Below, piece after piece: positions 11,396 through 23,430 of a DNA stretch of 64,000 bases. The notes beneath the pieces were generated by a model. The model had not been told where the DNA came from, did not search any database, and was given only the letters and a program-made list of their open reading frames with translations. The stretch lies in NCBI RefSeq assembly GCF_030272615.1, contig NW_026729141.1, positions 1-64,000 on the forward strand, given 5' to 3'. The stretch's first letter is position 1. Each line of letters opens with the position of its first letter. Source of the DNA: Cryptomeria japonica. Lineage: Eukaryota > Streptophyta > Pinopsida > Cupressales > Cupressaceae. Position numbers and translations under genes: made by a program.

Positions 11396-11399
11396 GGCT

Positions 11400-12049
11400 C
11401 ATTGCGATTTATGAAGAGCATCTTAGGCTCATTGTGATGCAATGGTGGAACATAATGAACACCCTACTTCATACAACAGCCTATGCTCAATCCCAAATGG
11501 TATACACCAAGACCTGGGAGAGTGCCTCCATCTAGTGATGAGGAGATGAAAGAAGGCTTCTTTAGGGCCCTTGCAAAAAAGTATACTGAAGAGAAATCTA
11601 CTCTAATTCACACATAGTGGCTTGCATTTAACAGTATTCATGGTCCAACCTTCTGAAACCTAGAGGTGAGGTCGGATAGAGCTACATTAGCTCAAATTGA
11701 CCCTATTGGATGGTAGACGTGGCATGGCAGGGATGCGCCGGAGTTGAGATTACTTGTTGCAGAGAGGAATTGGTCCACATGTAGCTTCACCCAATTAGTC
11801 AAGAGGATTCACCTTACCTCTAGACAATCGGAGAAGTTGGTGGCTATACACAATGATTGGAGGTTGCAGGATCGCCAGACTCTTGCATATCGTCAAACTC
11901 CAACCTTACGTTGGGATGCCAATCCCAAAGATGTAATGCAGGTTGAGGAGGAGAAACCTAAGGGTTTGGTTGGGGTTCCATTCATTAAGGCAGCCCCTTA
12001 TATTGGTAATGACTCAGACTCAATCTTTGATTTTGATTTAGACTCTTAA
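11400..12049 (+). pseudogene. hAT transposase C-terminal region (hAT-B)
   Basis: This is the C-terminal part of a plant hAT transposase, which cuts and pastes DNA. Visible are a WWNIMNTLLHTTAYA-like segment (about 11430-11480), EGFFRALAKKYTEEKSTLI (about 11550-11610) and the dimerisation segment ERNWSTCSFTQLVKRIHLTS (about 11764-11825), followed by SEKLVAIHNDWRLQDRQT and an acidic tail ending at the stop at 12047-12049. Stops and frame changes occur between 11480 and 11740. The catalytic N-terminal part and BED finger are absent. It abuts the gypsy RNase H, so it either inserted there and lost its 5' end or was joined by deletion. Confidence 0.8.
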
Positions 12050-12480
12050 ACGTATCATGTGCTAATTATGGACAGCCATATATTTTCTTTGTTTGATGTT
12101 GATTGTTTATAGTTTATGTCATGTCATAGTTGAAACTTGGAGCCTTGGGCATTTTTGTTATAATTCTAATATAATATGTATGCACATTGACAATGAAAGC
12201 ATTTGAATTTTGTTAATTCGTTTGTCGATTCTCATGTGAAATATCAATTCAAGTCTACTGCTATGTATTAATCTTCTACAGTGTCTATGATGAATGCTTT
12301 ATCAATATTATGATATGCATATTTGAAATTTCTCTATATTTTTAGAAATTCCCCAATTTTTTAAACAACCGTCCCTTACCGTCCCCTAAAGTATGGCCCA
12401 AAAGTACCCTCGTACAGGAAACACATTCCATCGTCCTCTGCCATCCCTATCCCCAAAACTCAGTGGAATATAGATTTTAT
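12050..12480 (+). other. Probable 3' untranslated tail of hAT-B
   Basis: This noncoding stretch follows the hAT-B stop. Near its end (12370-12460) are several short repeats of CCGTCCC/CATCCC type, like the subterminal repeats of hAT elements. No matching inverted terminus or 8 bp target duplication was found, so the end point is a guess. Confidence 0.35.
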
Positions 12481-15165
12481 CAAGATTCAAGTGCATAATT
12501 GGAAACATGAATCCTAATGAAACGTTAAAATTTAAGGATAATATCATGAATGATTGTTTTAGAAAAAAAATCTGTCAAAACTCTCTAGGGGAAGCGTACC
12601 AATAGTGTTTATAGCTAACTTCGTGCACCCATAGATCCTAAACGGTACATCGGATTTTGATGATTTTTTTTGTTGTTGTCTTTGTATGCAACTAACTACT
12701 TATAGCTATTGTTTTGGCTTTTGGGTAGTAATGATGCATGTTGTGGGATCAATTATGTGCACAAGGGTCAAAAAGTACACATTTCAAAGTGTCACTTGAT
12801 ACCTACTTAAAGATGTTCCAGTAACCATCCACTCAAAATTACCAGTACTTGTGGACAAATGCCCCAGTAGTTGTGCACAAATGTCCCAATAGTGGTGCAT
12901 AAATGGGCCAATTATGGACCAAAAAAGCAAAAAAGTGATTGGCTATTGGTAAATGTTAAACTTATTAATGAGCTTTTCATTATCATTTTTTTGCCTCCTT
13001 TAAAATTACTAATTGGAGGATTGGGTGCACAAGGAGAGCAACACTATTGGAACACGATCCACTACTGGTGCTCTTCCCATAATGTTTATGGATCTTGTTT
13101 GTTTTTCTGTTCACATACACATTGGCTGGACTAATGGTGACCTACTTTTCACCACTTGGACCTCTTCCTTGTTTCTTACCACACTATTGGATGGCTTCCA
13201 GACTGGTTCACTTATTTCCAATTGTATTTTTCCTTTTTAATTATTAATAGAGAACAATCTCTTTACCTTTATCTAAAAGAAAAATATTATATTGCAGGCC
13301 TGCCCAAGAATGCAAATGAAAAGCAATGTAACTTTAACTACAAGGTCACATTAGGTTGAAAATGAACCTCACCAAAAATGTCTAAAAATATAAAATAGAA
13401 AAACATTAGTCTAGATAAGGATGGTATTCCAACATTTAGTTGTTCTTGTTCCTAGAATTAATAAATTCGGACTGTGAGAACTCACCAGTTTCCTATATGT
13501 CGAGTTTGACTCCAGCAACCTAAGTCAAAGATGGAAATATGTATTAACACATAATGTAATTTATTATTGAACATATAGGGCTTAATGCTAATTAAAAAAG
13601 CAGTCAAATAAGGGATGTGCAGTGACTGGTATAAAAACGATAAATATTCTGGCTATTTGTAGCAGCCTGATTGTTGTCTTTAAGTATCTCAACATTTATT
13701 AAACTTATTTATTTTAGTATTGTTTGCTATATTTTCTTGAAACAAAATAGTAGTGTGTGGTATCATACCATCTTATCACTCAATGTATAAAAGTCAAGTT
13801 ATTCTTAAAATGTTGAACTAGATAAATTCTCATAGATGATATTGAAGAGCAACAAAAGTGTGTCCCACTTCCATGCATAATTTTTCTTTTATATAATCCA
13901 AAAAGATGACTACAATTAGAAAAAAAAAACTGTGCAAGCAGAGCATCTTCATAAATTGTATCTAATATACAAATAAGTAGAATATAGTACTAGCGTCTAA
14001 AAAATAATGTCTTGTTGTTACCACACTTTACAGTTAAAGTCCCAAAATGCCAAAAAGCAGGATATACATCCTTTCACCCAGAGTAATGAAAAGGAAATTT
14101 AGCCTAAAACTATTCTTGCATATAAAACTAGTGACAATACTAGTGTTGATGAGGTCAAAATTAATTGAAAAAATTAAGTATAATCTGTCGAAAATTCTAC
14201 TCTCATATTATGTATGCAAAATCATGATGTGTCTACAAATTCACATGTGTGTAAAGTCAATCTTAAAGCTATTTGTTTATGGGAAAAGCAAAAGCTTAAT
14301 TTATATTTTAAGAAAATTCTCTTTTATGCATGCCTTTGCAAAGAAAATATAAAAAACAATTCATGATCCCTATAGATAACAATAAGTCTAAAATTTTAAA
14401 CCAACTTTGGTTCACTATCATAATCAATAAAAAAAATGACAGTAGTTTACCCCTTCTTCTGAGTGCATCATAGTTTACCTTCCAATAGGAATGTTTTAGC
14501 ATTATGAAACCTCAAAATTTCCCCTTATGATGTACATTAATATTCATATATAATAATAACTAGCAATTGCACCTTGGTGTGCAATGGGTACGCCGAAAAC
14601 AAGATTATTGGCCAAAATAATAAATATTAGAAATAGAAGAATATTTGTAAAAAAAAGAACTGATAAAGTGACATATTGTAAATCATTTTTTTTTAATAGG
14701 TTGAACAAGTTTAATAATTCATCATACAGAGATAATTCATTTATGACCAATAGAATGTCATTGAAATGAAGGATATGAAGATTCATATATTAGAATTTGT
14801 ACTATATATAAATCTGAAAAAGGATATATGGTTAATGCTGCTTCAAACAAGTATGTAGAATATGTACAATATCATAACAAACACTATGGAATTGACCACA
14901 CGGTTTACATTATCTTTGTTTGAATATAAGAATTTGAAATGTTCTTGGAACCTCTCAACCCAATACAAAATCAACATGTATAGACAAGATCCTAATTTTT
15001 TTTGCATATCTTTCCCATTAGGGTTTGCTTCAATTGATTTTTGATCCTTGTAAGAGGATACATAATTGCATAGTTGATTTCTAACTATAAAGAAGAATAG
15101 TTGTCAAAACAATAATTGATAAAGTGACATAATGCAAAATAAACCTCTAAATTAGGAATATAATC
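12481..15165. other. Unassigned AT-rich DNA
   Basis: No gene or recognisable transposon protein was seen on either strand. The longest open frames (about 100 codons) are low-complexity Lys/Asn/Ile-rich reads of AT-rich DNA. It contains the small 23 bp repeat at 12847-12915 and, near 14566-14583, the near-palindrome TTGCACCTTGGTGTGCAA, which may be an old transposon end. Confidence 0.5.
12847..12915 (+). repeat. 23-bp tandem repeat, 3 units
   Basis: Three adjacent diverged units of the form RYTTGTGCACAAATGYCCCARTA. A related GTGCACAAGGGTC lies about 90 bases upstream. Confidence 0.65.
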
Positions 15166-15166
15166 A

Positions 15167-15792
15167 ATAGTCTCATGTTATATTACAATGGGTAGGGAGA
15201 GAGAGAGAGAGAGAGAGAGAGAAAAGATAGAAAGAGGTGGAGGGAGAGATGAAGACAAAAGAGACGAGGATATCAAGATCCATTACAAATAGTCTCATGT
15301 TATATTTGTAATAGGTAGAGAGAGAGAGGGGGGGGTGGGAAGAATGAGAGAGAGGGGGAAAGAATGAGATAGAGAATGAGGGGCGAGGAGAGAGACAGAG
15401 ACAGAGAGACATGGAGACAGAGAGAGACAGAGAGATAAAAAGAGGGAGAAGGAGAAAAATGGATGGATAGAGAGATTGGTCTATTAATTGCATACATTAG
15501 TTCAATACATGAGGTCAATTGGTACAAATTTTAGTAAATGATGTTTGTGCACAAAGGTCTCAATAAAGAAGTATAGGTCCAAATCAACTATACATTCACT
15601 TAGAAAGATCAAATCATAACTAGTAAAACCTTAAAAAATAGAAAGATCATGCTATGTTTGTGATAGGGAAAGATGGAGAAAGATAGGGATACAAAGAGGG
15701 AGAGATAGATGGTGGATAAGATAGGGATATAGATGGACATGGGTATAGAGATATAGATAGAAAATAAAGTAGGGATGGAGATGGAGAAGGGG

Positions 15793-15848
<56 letters not shown>

Positions 15849-15938
15849 ATATGGAGAGATAGATATAGAGAGGCAACAAGATTTAGATATAAAGGTGTAG
15901 GAAGAGGGAGAGAGATGGGTGGATATAGAGGGATACAT

Positions 15939-15973
<35 letters not shown>

Positions 15974-16035
15974 GAGACTGAGTGATATAGATTTAAGAAA
16001 TTATAGAGAGGGAAAGATGGGATGGATAGAGTGAT
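15167..16035. repeat. Microsatellite cluster (GA)n, (TG)n and purine-rich tracts
   Basis: There are several (GA)n runs (15196-15222, 15317-15328, 15834-15849, 15941-15969) and one (TG)n run of about 20 units (15794-15832), set in long G/A-only DNA. The phrase AGTCTCATGTTATATT followed by a GGTAGRGAGAG tract appears at about 15170 and 15291, with a diverged form near 15648, so the cluster grew by duplicating larger blocks. Ser/Leu-rich or His/Thr-rich open frames on the minus strand are artefacts of these repeats. Confidence 0.9.
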
Positions 16036-16624
16036 TGACAGTAAGACAAAGGGAGAGAAGGGTAAAGCTAAAAGCCTAGTAGTGTCATTAATTCATTGGG
16101 GTTTTGCCAATCCATCTAAAGAATATCTTAAAATTAGAATGAAGGGTACTATTCACATATTTATAATACTAATCTAGTTCATGAAATTTTAAGTAGGTTT
16201 TTTTTGAATGAATCGTCATAATTTTATTTTAAGACTAACTAAACATATAATTAGCTTTCAAACAAGTAAACACGCTTTTGATTAGTCCTCTAAAACTCTT
16301 TCATTTATAGTCACCATCTCCATTACATATATATTTGTAATCACAATCTACTATGTTGAATATTAAATAAAGAAATGTCTTAAATCTAAGAAATCATCAA
16401 ACGATTTTTTTTATACAACTAAACACACTTTGTTAGGTGGTCTTAAATTTTGAGTGTGAAATCCTATTTGATTGGGATTTTTCTAATGTGAGTAGGTCAT
16501 GCCTATACCTAATTTTATTTTTTGGTTTTCAAACTTGTTGATTAATGTTCAACTAATTTTTGTTCATTTTCTCCACAAATCTTTTCAAAAAACGAATTAC
16601 CTATATATAATACAATATATAATT

Positions 16625-16842
16625 ATTAATATATAATATAAATTAAATTATATATGATATCATTATATACAACAATTTATTTTAACAATAAAAACTGCTG
16701 AATACAAATATAAATTATTATAATTAATAATATAAATTAAATTATATATGATATAATTATATTATTATTAAATATTATATTCTGCAATAAAAACTATTGA
16801 ATACAAATATAAATTATTATAATTAATAAAGATTATATTTTT
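16625..16842. repeat. AT-rich tandem duplication, period about 109 bp
   Basis: The block containing CAATAAAAACTGCTGAATAC and TATAAATTATTATAATT at 16686 recurs at 16795 with few changes. The preceding AAATTAAATTATATATGATAT block is repeated too. Confidence 0.7.
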
Positions 16843-17678
16843 ATATTGAACAAATTAAGCAAACATGCAAATATAATTAATACATAATCTAAAAGTTAAA
16901 TTATTATTTACCATAATGTCCATCTCACTGCCATAAAATTTGAAGGATGCTGGAAAATGTGCTACTAGTCCAGTACCACGGAACTTAACGGAGCATGCAT
17001 GGAATTTTTTTTGTGATAATGCTCTGAACGGTGGACGGTGGACGGTGGAAAAGCGAACTGAATAGGTACGGGTTAATAAAGAAAGAAATACGGAAAGCTA
17101 CGTGTGGATTAAATTCCATGTAAGCCGCTAACAAATGCGCATCGATACAAGACAAACCAAACCGCATTTACTGCTTGAATTAAAAAATATTCGAAAACAT
17201 GATACGGCAGGGAAGGAAAAGGGCCAAAAAACGATGAACGGTGATGAGTCCTTTCACGCAGCGGCACCATACGCAGATGACGAAATAGGGAAAAAAAACA
17301 ATCAACGGCGGAAACCTTTCCAATGGTCTTGCATTCGTTTTGGCTAACTTTCAGCCATAGATTTTAAAATCAAGTTGTTCATCTCATAAAAGGAACGCCT
17401 TCAGCGTAAAAATCCATTTCTCTTGATGCGTATATAAGGTTATTGGTGCTCTTTCTTCCACTTTCATTTCATGCTTAAAATGCTCCTTGTCCTCCAACAT
17501 GTGGATTGGTTAGCATCCAACAATCTTCCTTCAATTCATGTATTCCAATGTATTGGACTTAGAGAAGACCAGAGACATTATAAAAGCGTCAATGATACTT
17601 TTTAAATGCTGACAATGTGGGAACTTGAAAATCAGAATCATGTACCAAGGATGAGCCGATTGGATTATCCAATTCCCC
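16843..17678. other. Unassigned region with a GGTGGAC triplicate
   Basis: No gene was seen. At 17028-17048 the heptamer GGTGGAC occurs three times in tandem. A TATA-like GTATATAAGG lies at 17430-17439 in a locally less AT-rich stretch, but no gene follows, so promoter activity is unsupported. Confidence 0.4.
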
Positions 17679-17877
17679 ATTAGAGTCCATGGATTTTATT
17701 CCTATACATATAAGCTTCCACAATATCTGAGTGACCGAGAGGTTCAGATTGAGTATTGCAGAAAATTAATAGTACCAATTAGAGTCCATGGATTTTATTC
17801 CTATACATATAAGCTTCCACAATATCTGAGTGACCGAGAGGTTCAGATTGAGTATTGCAGAAAATTAATAGTACCAA
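17679..17877 (+). repeat. Perfect 99-bp tandem duplication
   Basis: The block beginning ATTAGAGTCCATGGATTTTA and ending AAAATTAATAGTACCA occurs twice head to tail with no visible mismatch, so it is a recent duplication. It lies just before repeat E1. Confidence 0.9.
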
Positions 17878-17879
17878 AT

Positions 17880-19960
17880 TTAATTTGCTGAGGCAGCGCA
17901 AGCTAGGACTGCAATGTTTGATTTAGATTGGTCAATAAAGGCATGCACTGGCCCTAATGCAAAATCAAGGACATGGAAATTTCCAATTTTAAATTCAAGT
18001 TCCACCATAAAAGCAGAAACTATAATTCAAAAGGTGTCATGTTTTAGATGCTTAGAGCCTTGGAATATGGTCGTACATTGAAGATATTAAGCAGATTGTG
18101 CAAATGTCTTTAAGGCTCAAAGTCAGACGATATATTTCACTTTAGAGCCTTAAAGATATTGTTGACTCAGGAGAGGATATTTTGTCACATAACTTTCTTC
18201 AAGAGAAGTTGAATAAAAAACCTTTATGTGCAATTGATCTATTAGAGAATGTATAGAAGATTGGATGAACAAGGTAGTCATGGAAGGAACATAAGGTTGC
18301 CGAGAATGGAAATTGATATAGAAAATTACAAGTACACCAAAGGGAAAAATTTCAAATCCTTATGACCAAATTAGAGTATTATAGAGAAGAGGAAAGCTGC
18401 AGGAACACAAGTGCCAACTAGAGCAAATGGTAGTGGTCAGGATGAAGACGAAAGATTCAAAAGGCTTATTGTCAAGAAAGTGAAACTCTCAAGGTCAAAA
18501 GGTGAAATTGGTAACAAAGAATATTGTGAAACCTCCTCCACAAATATATCTTAGTACTATTCTTCCTCTAGTTTCTCATGTTCTTGAACCTATATATCCT
18601 CTTATTCCTTCCAATTCTTTTGTTCCCCAATTTGGTTCTATCTAACAAAAAGATAAATCTTTACCTTATGCACCTTCACATGATCCTAATCCCTCTTACC
18701 AATCTCTATTTGTTCCACCTATTCTACTTGTGGAAGAAAAATCTGGAATAGTTGAACATTTTGAAAGACTGGTTAGGGATGCTCCAAAGTGAGTGAAGAC
18801 ATCTTTGGCAAGGAAAAGATAGGTGTGACAATGAAACCCCTAGGTGTTATCTCTTCTAACATTGAGGAGGAAGTTAGATAGGTGAAGAGACGAATCATAT
18901 ATAAAAAGGAAAGAGAGCCAAATTTTTGCAAAGGCAGCTATTCTAGTCCACCTATAGACAAGAAAGTTTAGGAAGTGCAAGCTCCTAATTTTCAGATTAC
19001 ACAAAGCAGTTTACAATCTACAAAGAGATTTTGGTCAATTTGCCGTCTTGGGATTTTAAATCATGATTTCCATCATCACCAAATCCTACAACAGCAGTTT
19101 TCAGAATGTCAACAGTCAAGGCATTGATGATTTGATTTTGAAACAAGGAGTTCCAAGAGTATGCCATTGAACCAAACACTATCCTAGTGAATGAATTTCA
19201 GTTTGTTCATGACAAATTGAGGGCACATCAACATCCTCGATCTGAATATTGGTGGGAAGGTTTAAGAGGGTAGCAAATTTGGTAAAAGGTTAAGAGAGTG
19301 GATTGGTTCAAGCAACCTCTTTCCTTATTTGAATTTAGTGTTTAGAGTCAGTGATAGAGTGTGCATGGCACTATGATCTGAGAACAAGGGAAATCAAGAT
19401 GTGTGCAAGCCAGATGCATATTCTTTCAAGGAAACCTAGGTTTGCAACCATTTGAGGATACACAAGTGATTGATCTTGAGGTCTTTGAAAAAAAGTCGAC
19501 TAACAACTTAGAGGATTGCCAACAAGAGTTAGGAAAGAAATGGCTATTGGAGCCATAAAGACCAAAATGTACACAAACTGTTGTTTCAAAATAACTTCAA
19601 GGAAGAGCTTGGCATGATGCTTACATTGTTGAATTGGGTAAGAGGTTAGCCAGAGGAACAAATATTCAAAAATTGGGCGTTCTACATTATTAGCATCATA
19701 TGTGAAGGAAATACCTTCATTGATTGAAGGCAAGTCATTAGTTGGCCAGTTTTTTCCAGGTGAAAAGCTTCCATGTGGTATCTTATTTAGAACAGCCCTT
19801 GGTATAAGCAAAGGAATTCCCAAGGCTGAATTAGATATGGGAGGAAAGAATACTTTACAAGAAATATCCACAATCGAATTTAGAAAAGGCCTGAAACACT
19901 GTAAGAGGGTTTATGAAGCTTTTTAACATTGACAGTGAGGTACCTGAAAATTAGAATAAT
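17880..19960 (+). repeat. Unclassified dispersed repeat E, copy 1
   Basis: This region is colinear with 36030-37700. Shared phrases include GCAAGCTAGG, TATAATTCAAAAGGT, GTGAAACCTCCTCCACA, a Pro/Ser-rich coding-like stretch (reading PPPQIYLSTILPLVS) and a LVEEKSGIVEHFERL versus LEEIYTLVEPFERL segment. The similarity is visible at protein level in one frame of each copy, which suggests decay from a coding repeat. The frames are full of stops and I do not recognise a domain. An open piece at 19702-19926 is unassigned. Confidence 0.5.
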
Positions 19961-20011
19961 GTTCAAATTTCATAATAGGCTAGGGCTATTATATCAAAAT
20001 AGGCCGATTGG

Positions 20012-20770
20012 TTTATGGTCCATAGCAACAAAAGTAGTTTGTGGAAAAAATCAGCAAACCAAAAGTATAAGATGTTTTGAAAAAAAGGAGAAAAACTTGG
20101 AGTCAAAAAAATAATGATATAATTACATATATTTATTTATAATATAATATAATAATTATAATATTATATTTAATTATTATATTATAATATGACAATTATT
20201 ATCGTTTTATTGTCTGCCAAATGACTTAATTATAACTAGCATATGTATCTTAAATAATAGAAAATTTAAAAATAATAATACAGAAAAATTAAATTGTTCA
20301 CCTAAAAAGTTAAAATAATAATAGTTTTGAAATTTATGGTCCATAGCAACAAAAGTAGCTTGTGGAAAAAATCAGCAAACCAAAAGTATAAGATGTTTTG
20401 AAAAAATGGAGGGAAACTTGGATTTGAAAAAATAATGATATAATTACATATATTTATTTATAATATAATATAATAATTATAATATTTAATTATTATATTA
20501 TCATATATAATAATTATAAGATTTAATTATTATATTATCATATATAATAATTATAAGATTTAATTATTATATTATCATATATAATAATTATAAGATTTAA
20601 TTATTACATTATTATATGATAATTATTATATTTTTATTATGTCTGCCAAATGACTTAATTATAGCTAGCATATGTAACTTAAATAATAGAAAATTTAAAA
20701 ATAATATAATACATAAAAAATTAATTTGTCCACCTAAAAAGTTAAAATAATAATAGTTTTGAAATTTATT
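20012..20770. repeat. Tandem duplication, period about 321 bp, AT-rich
   Basis: The block beginning TTTATGGTCCATAGCAACAA at 20012 recurs at 20333, and both copies end in the same AATAGTTTTGAAATTTAT phrase. The second copy is longer because it contains expanded 37 bp units (20484-20594). Confidence 0.85.
20484..20594. repeat. 37-bp AT-only near-palindromic tandem repeat, 3 exact units plus a partial
   Basis: Units of 37 bp start ATTTAATTATTATATTATCA and repeat exactly three times; a fourth, diverged unit follows to about 20620. Each unit is largely self-complementary, so slippage on hairpins is a likely origin. Confidence 0.85.
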
Positions 20771-20940
20771 ATTTAAATTCAAATATCAAGTTATTTTAAT
20801 TAAAAAATTAAAAGTAATTTATTACAATATACAAATTAATTGGAAGACCATAAATAAATTAAAAAATTGATATGTTTTACATTATAGAAGTTTTAAAAAC
20901 ACATCAATAATTTGAAAAATTAAAAATTAAACATGAAAAT

Positions 20941-20958
20941 AAAAAATGAACGCAAAAT
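20941..20958. repeat. LINE target site duplication, 5' copy
   Basis: AAAAAATGAACGCAAAAT here matches AAAAAATGAATGCAAAAT at 29271-29288 with one change. The right copy merges with the LINE poly-A tail. Confidence 0.8.
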
Positions 20959-21314
20959 AGTTTTTTGCGAAGAAATTTGAGGATGGCGTCGTGCGTGTGG
21001 GAGAATGCAGGTTGTCGAGCTAGGGCATCGATGCCCTAGCTCGTGGGCGGCAGTGATTGCAGGTGCGTCAGGGGAGGATTGTGCAGGGCGGGGAGCGACC
21101 GAGGGTGTGGGGGGTGGAGCGGTGGTCTGCGGGAGGGGTGTTTGTTGTGCGCGGTTGGGGTTCAAGATTTTCTGCAAGCCGATGGTTTCCAGTGGAGCAG
21201 GGGGCTACGGTTGGCTCTACCTCTCGATGGTGTTTGGGAGGGGTGGGGTATTGGGTGCCATGCCTTCTAGTGTGCCCCTTTGGGGTGTGGGTTCCTTATT
21301 TTTTTTGAGATCCA
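20959..21314 (+). promoter_or_regulatory. LINE 5' untranslated/promoter region with a 28-bp perfect palindrome
   Basis: This is a GC- and CpG-rich leader between the target duplication and the ORF1 start. At 21016-21043 it holds CGAGCTAGGGCATC followed by its exact reverse complement. Plant L1 elements carry internal promoters here; activity is inferred, not shown. Open frames in this leader are byproducts of its base composition. Confidence 0.5.
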
Positions 21315-22692
21315 ATGTCGAGTATTGATGGTGAGGCCTCGAAGGCACCTCCCGCCATGGATTTTCGTGCTGCAGTGGGTGCAAAATCCCCATCCCAAAG
21401 TATGAAGACTTTTAATAATAATCTTTTTTCCTCAGATTCGGGGTCTGGTAGTGCTGGTAGCTCTCGCATTATGAAGATTAATGGTTGTTTGGAGAGATGC
21501 AGTGAGAGGCTGAGGCTGGTTATTCCTCCAGAGATGATAGCTGAAGACGTTGAATACTTTTCAAAACACTCGCTATATTGCAAGTTTTTGGGAATGAGGG
21601 TTTCTTTGCATTTTTTGGAAAACTGGGCGCAGAGGACTTGGGCACCAGAAGGAGAAATGGAGATTATACTGCTGGCAAACAACTACTTCATGGTTACTTT
21701 CAACTGCATGGAGGATCGCAATAGGGTTTTTGAAGGAGGTTCGTATTTTTACAACTAGGTGGGGTTATTCATCAAACCTTGGCATGCGGGGTTTAACCCT
21801 TCGGAGGAGCTCCCGAATAGGGTTCCAGTGTGGGTTCGTTTATCACGTTTTCCAGTGGAATGTTGCCAGGAGGATGTGCTACGGATGCTTGTCGCACTGC
21901 TTGGGAACCCAATGGGATCTTCAACACAAACCTTGGGGAGAAAGGTAATGACCTTTGCGCATATCTGTGTTGAAATTGATCTTAGTAAACCTTTGCCAAA
22001 TGCTATAGATATGCGTGCGAGCTCTTATTCTTGGGTTCAACAGTTAGATTATGAGACTTTACCATTTCGGTGTCGTTTGTGTCATGAGTATGGTCATTTA
22101 CAACGCAAGTGCCCTAGATATAAACCAGTGGTGCGCCAACCTCAGCAGCTGGCCCATAGCCTGGATGGGGCTGATAAAGGAAAAGCTGCTATGTCAGTCA
22201 AGGTAGTGGGTGCTGATGGTTGTCTCAGTTAAGACAAAGAACAGGAATCGAGGACAAAAGAGGTCCTTACAGGAGAGACAGGAGGAGAATACCATTAACA
22301 GATTCGAGGCCTTGGATGACCTTAGCCAACAGGAAGTGAATTCGAGGTTAATCCCTTTGGATCAAGGTGCATCAGGGGGGGTTCCGAAAAGAGTGATTGA
22401 GGACTTTACCCAGGCTCCGCAAGTGGTTGGAAGCCAGCAAATGGAGATGGATCAGCCAGTAGGGGTCCAGTTGGGACTCACTTCTGGTTCGAAGGTGAAT
22501 TTGGTTTGGGGGGAGGGTTCTCCGACAACTCTGAAATTGGAACCGGCTGGGGTTAAAAGTAATAAGACCTCCGTTCACCTGGGTCTGCATCAGAAAGATA
22601 TTAAGAAAAGTGCTTCGGAGAAGAACTCAAAGGTTGGCAGAAAGAAGGATTTGGATAAGATCAAATTGATGGGGGAGAATTTGGTTGAGTAA
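21315..22692 (+). pseudogene. LINE ORF1 (DUF4283 domain and CCHC zinc knuckle)
   Basis: ORF1 proteins bind the LINE RNA. The start ATG at 21315 is the first in a frame that leads into a DUF4283 domain (about residues 60-210: RLRLVIPPEM, NWAQRTWAPEGEMEIILLAN, FIKPWHAGFNP, VPVWVRLSRFP, VCVEIDLSKPLP-like) and a CCHC knuckle, CRLCHEYGHLQRKC (22073-22114). A TAG at 21756-21758 interrupts an otherwise continuous frame. Near 22215 the frame shifts by one, after which a Gln/Lys/Ser-rich C-terminal tail continues to the stop at 22690-22692. ORF2 starts 45 bases later. Confidence 0.88.
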
Positions 22693-22736
22693 GGGTTAGT
22701 AAAGACTCTGGATTCTCACTTTTCCAATCCTTGAAA

Positions 22737-23430
22737 ATGATTGTTCTTTCATGGAATGTGAGGGGCTTGAACTGTGGCCCTAGACAAAAAGTTGTTCAGT
22801 AATTGATTAGGAATCATTCACCTGATGTCCTGTTCTTGCAAGAAACTAAACTTTCGGTGGAGAGTATGATGGGTGTGGTGCCGAAGCTCTGGGGGCGAGG
22901 CGAGTGTCAGTCTATTGGGGCAGCTGTTTCCTCTAGAGGGGTGGCTTGCTTATGGAACCCCTTGAGGATTCATCCTATTTGGTCGGTTGCTTCCAGATGT
23001 TCTTTGTCTCGGGTTGCCTCTAGTCTTGAGACTGGGGAATATATCTTGTTTACGAACATTTATGCCCCCACTGATCTTCAGGGGAACCATAATTTATGGT
23101 CTCACATTTCCTTTATGCGAGGGCTATTCCCTTATCATTCCTGGATTATAGCGGGAGATTTCAATGCCATTTTGGAGCTGTGTGAGAAGAAGGGTGGTGT
23201 TATGCGTTTGGAACCTTCTTCTTTCCTTCTCCGGGATAGTATATCTTCATTGCATCTTATTGACATTAAGCCTGGTAATGGTCTGTTCACTTGGAACAAT
23301 AGGAGGGTAGGGGAGTATTGGATTGCAGAGAGGTTGGACCGCTTTCTGGTTTCTAGTTTTTGGGTTGGTGGGGGGTGGTCCACATGTTCTTAGATTCTTG
23401 ACTGGAGAGGATCAGACCACTGGCCCATAA
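22737..23430 (+). pseudogene. LINE ORF2, AP-like endonuclease domain
   Basis: ORF2 begins at ATG 22737 (MIVLSWNVRGLN). The exonuclease-endonuclease-phosphatase fold is readable: FLQETK, NIYAPTD, IIAGDFNAILE, LDRFLVS and GSDHWPI, which include the metal-binding and catalytic Glu, Asp/Asn and Asp-His positions of the family. It would nick target DNA. In-frame stops lie at 22800 and 23391, but the frame is otherwise kept, and the protein continues in the same frame into the RT part. Confidence 0.88.

Noticed and set aside
12370-12480. Right terminus of hAT-B
   Set aside because: The CCGTCCC-type repeats are suggestive, but no inverted terminus or 8 bp duplication could be paired.
14566-14583. 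TTGCACCTTGGTGTGCAA as a transposon end
   Set aside because: An isolated near-palindrome without partner, duplication or coding region.
15609-15943. Overlapping open frames of about 100 codons on the minus strand
   Set aside because: They are translations of (TG)n, (GA)n and purine tracts (His-Thr and Ser-Leu runs).
17430-17439. Host gene promoter at GTATATAAGG
   Set aside because: No open reading frame or exon-like structure follows within several kb, only repeats.
19702-19926. Small host gene
   Set aside because: The open frame of 74 codons lies in the decayed repeat E1 with stops on both sides in the colinear reading.
21005-21328. Gly/Val-rich open frame before LINE ORF1
   Set aside because: Four overlapping frames are open here because the leader is GC-rich. 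No domain, and it ends where ORF1 starts.
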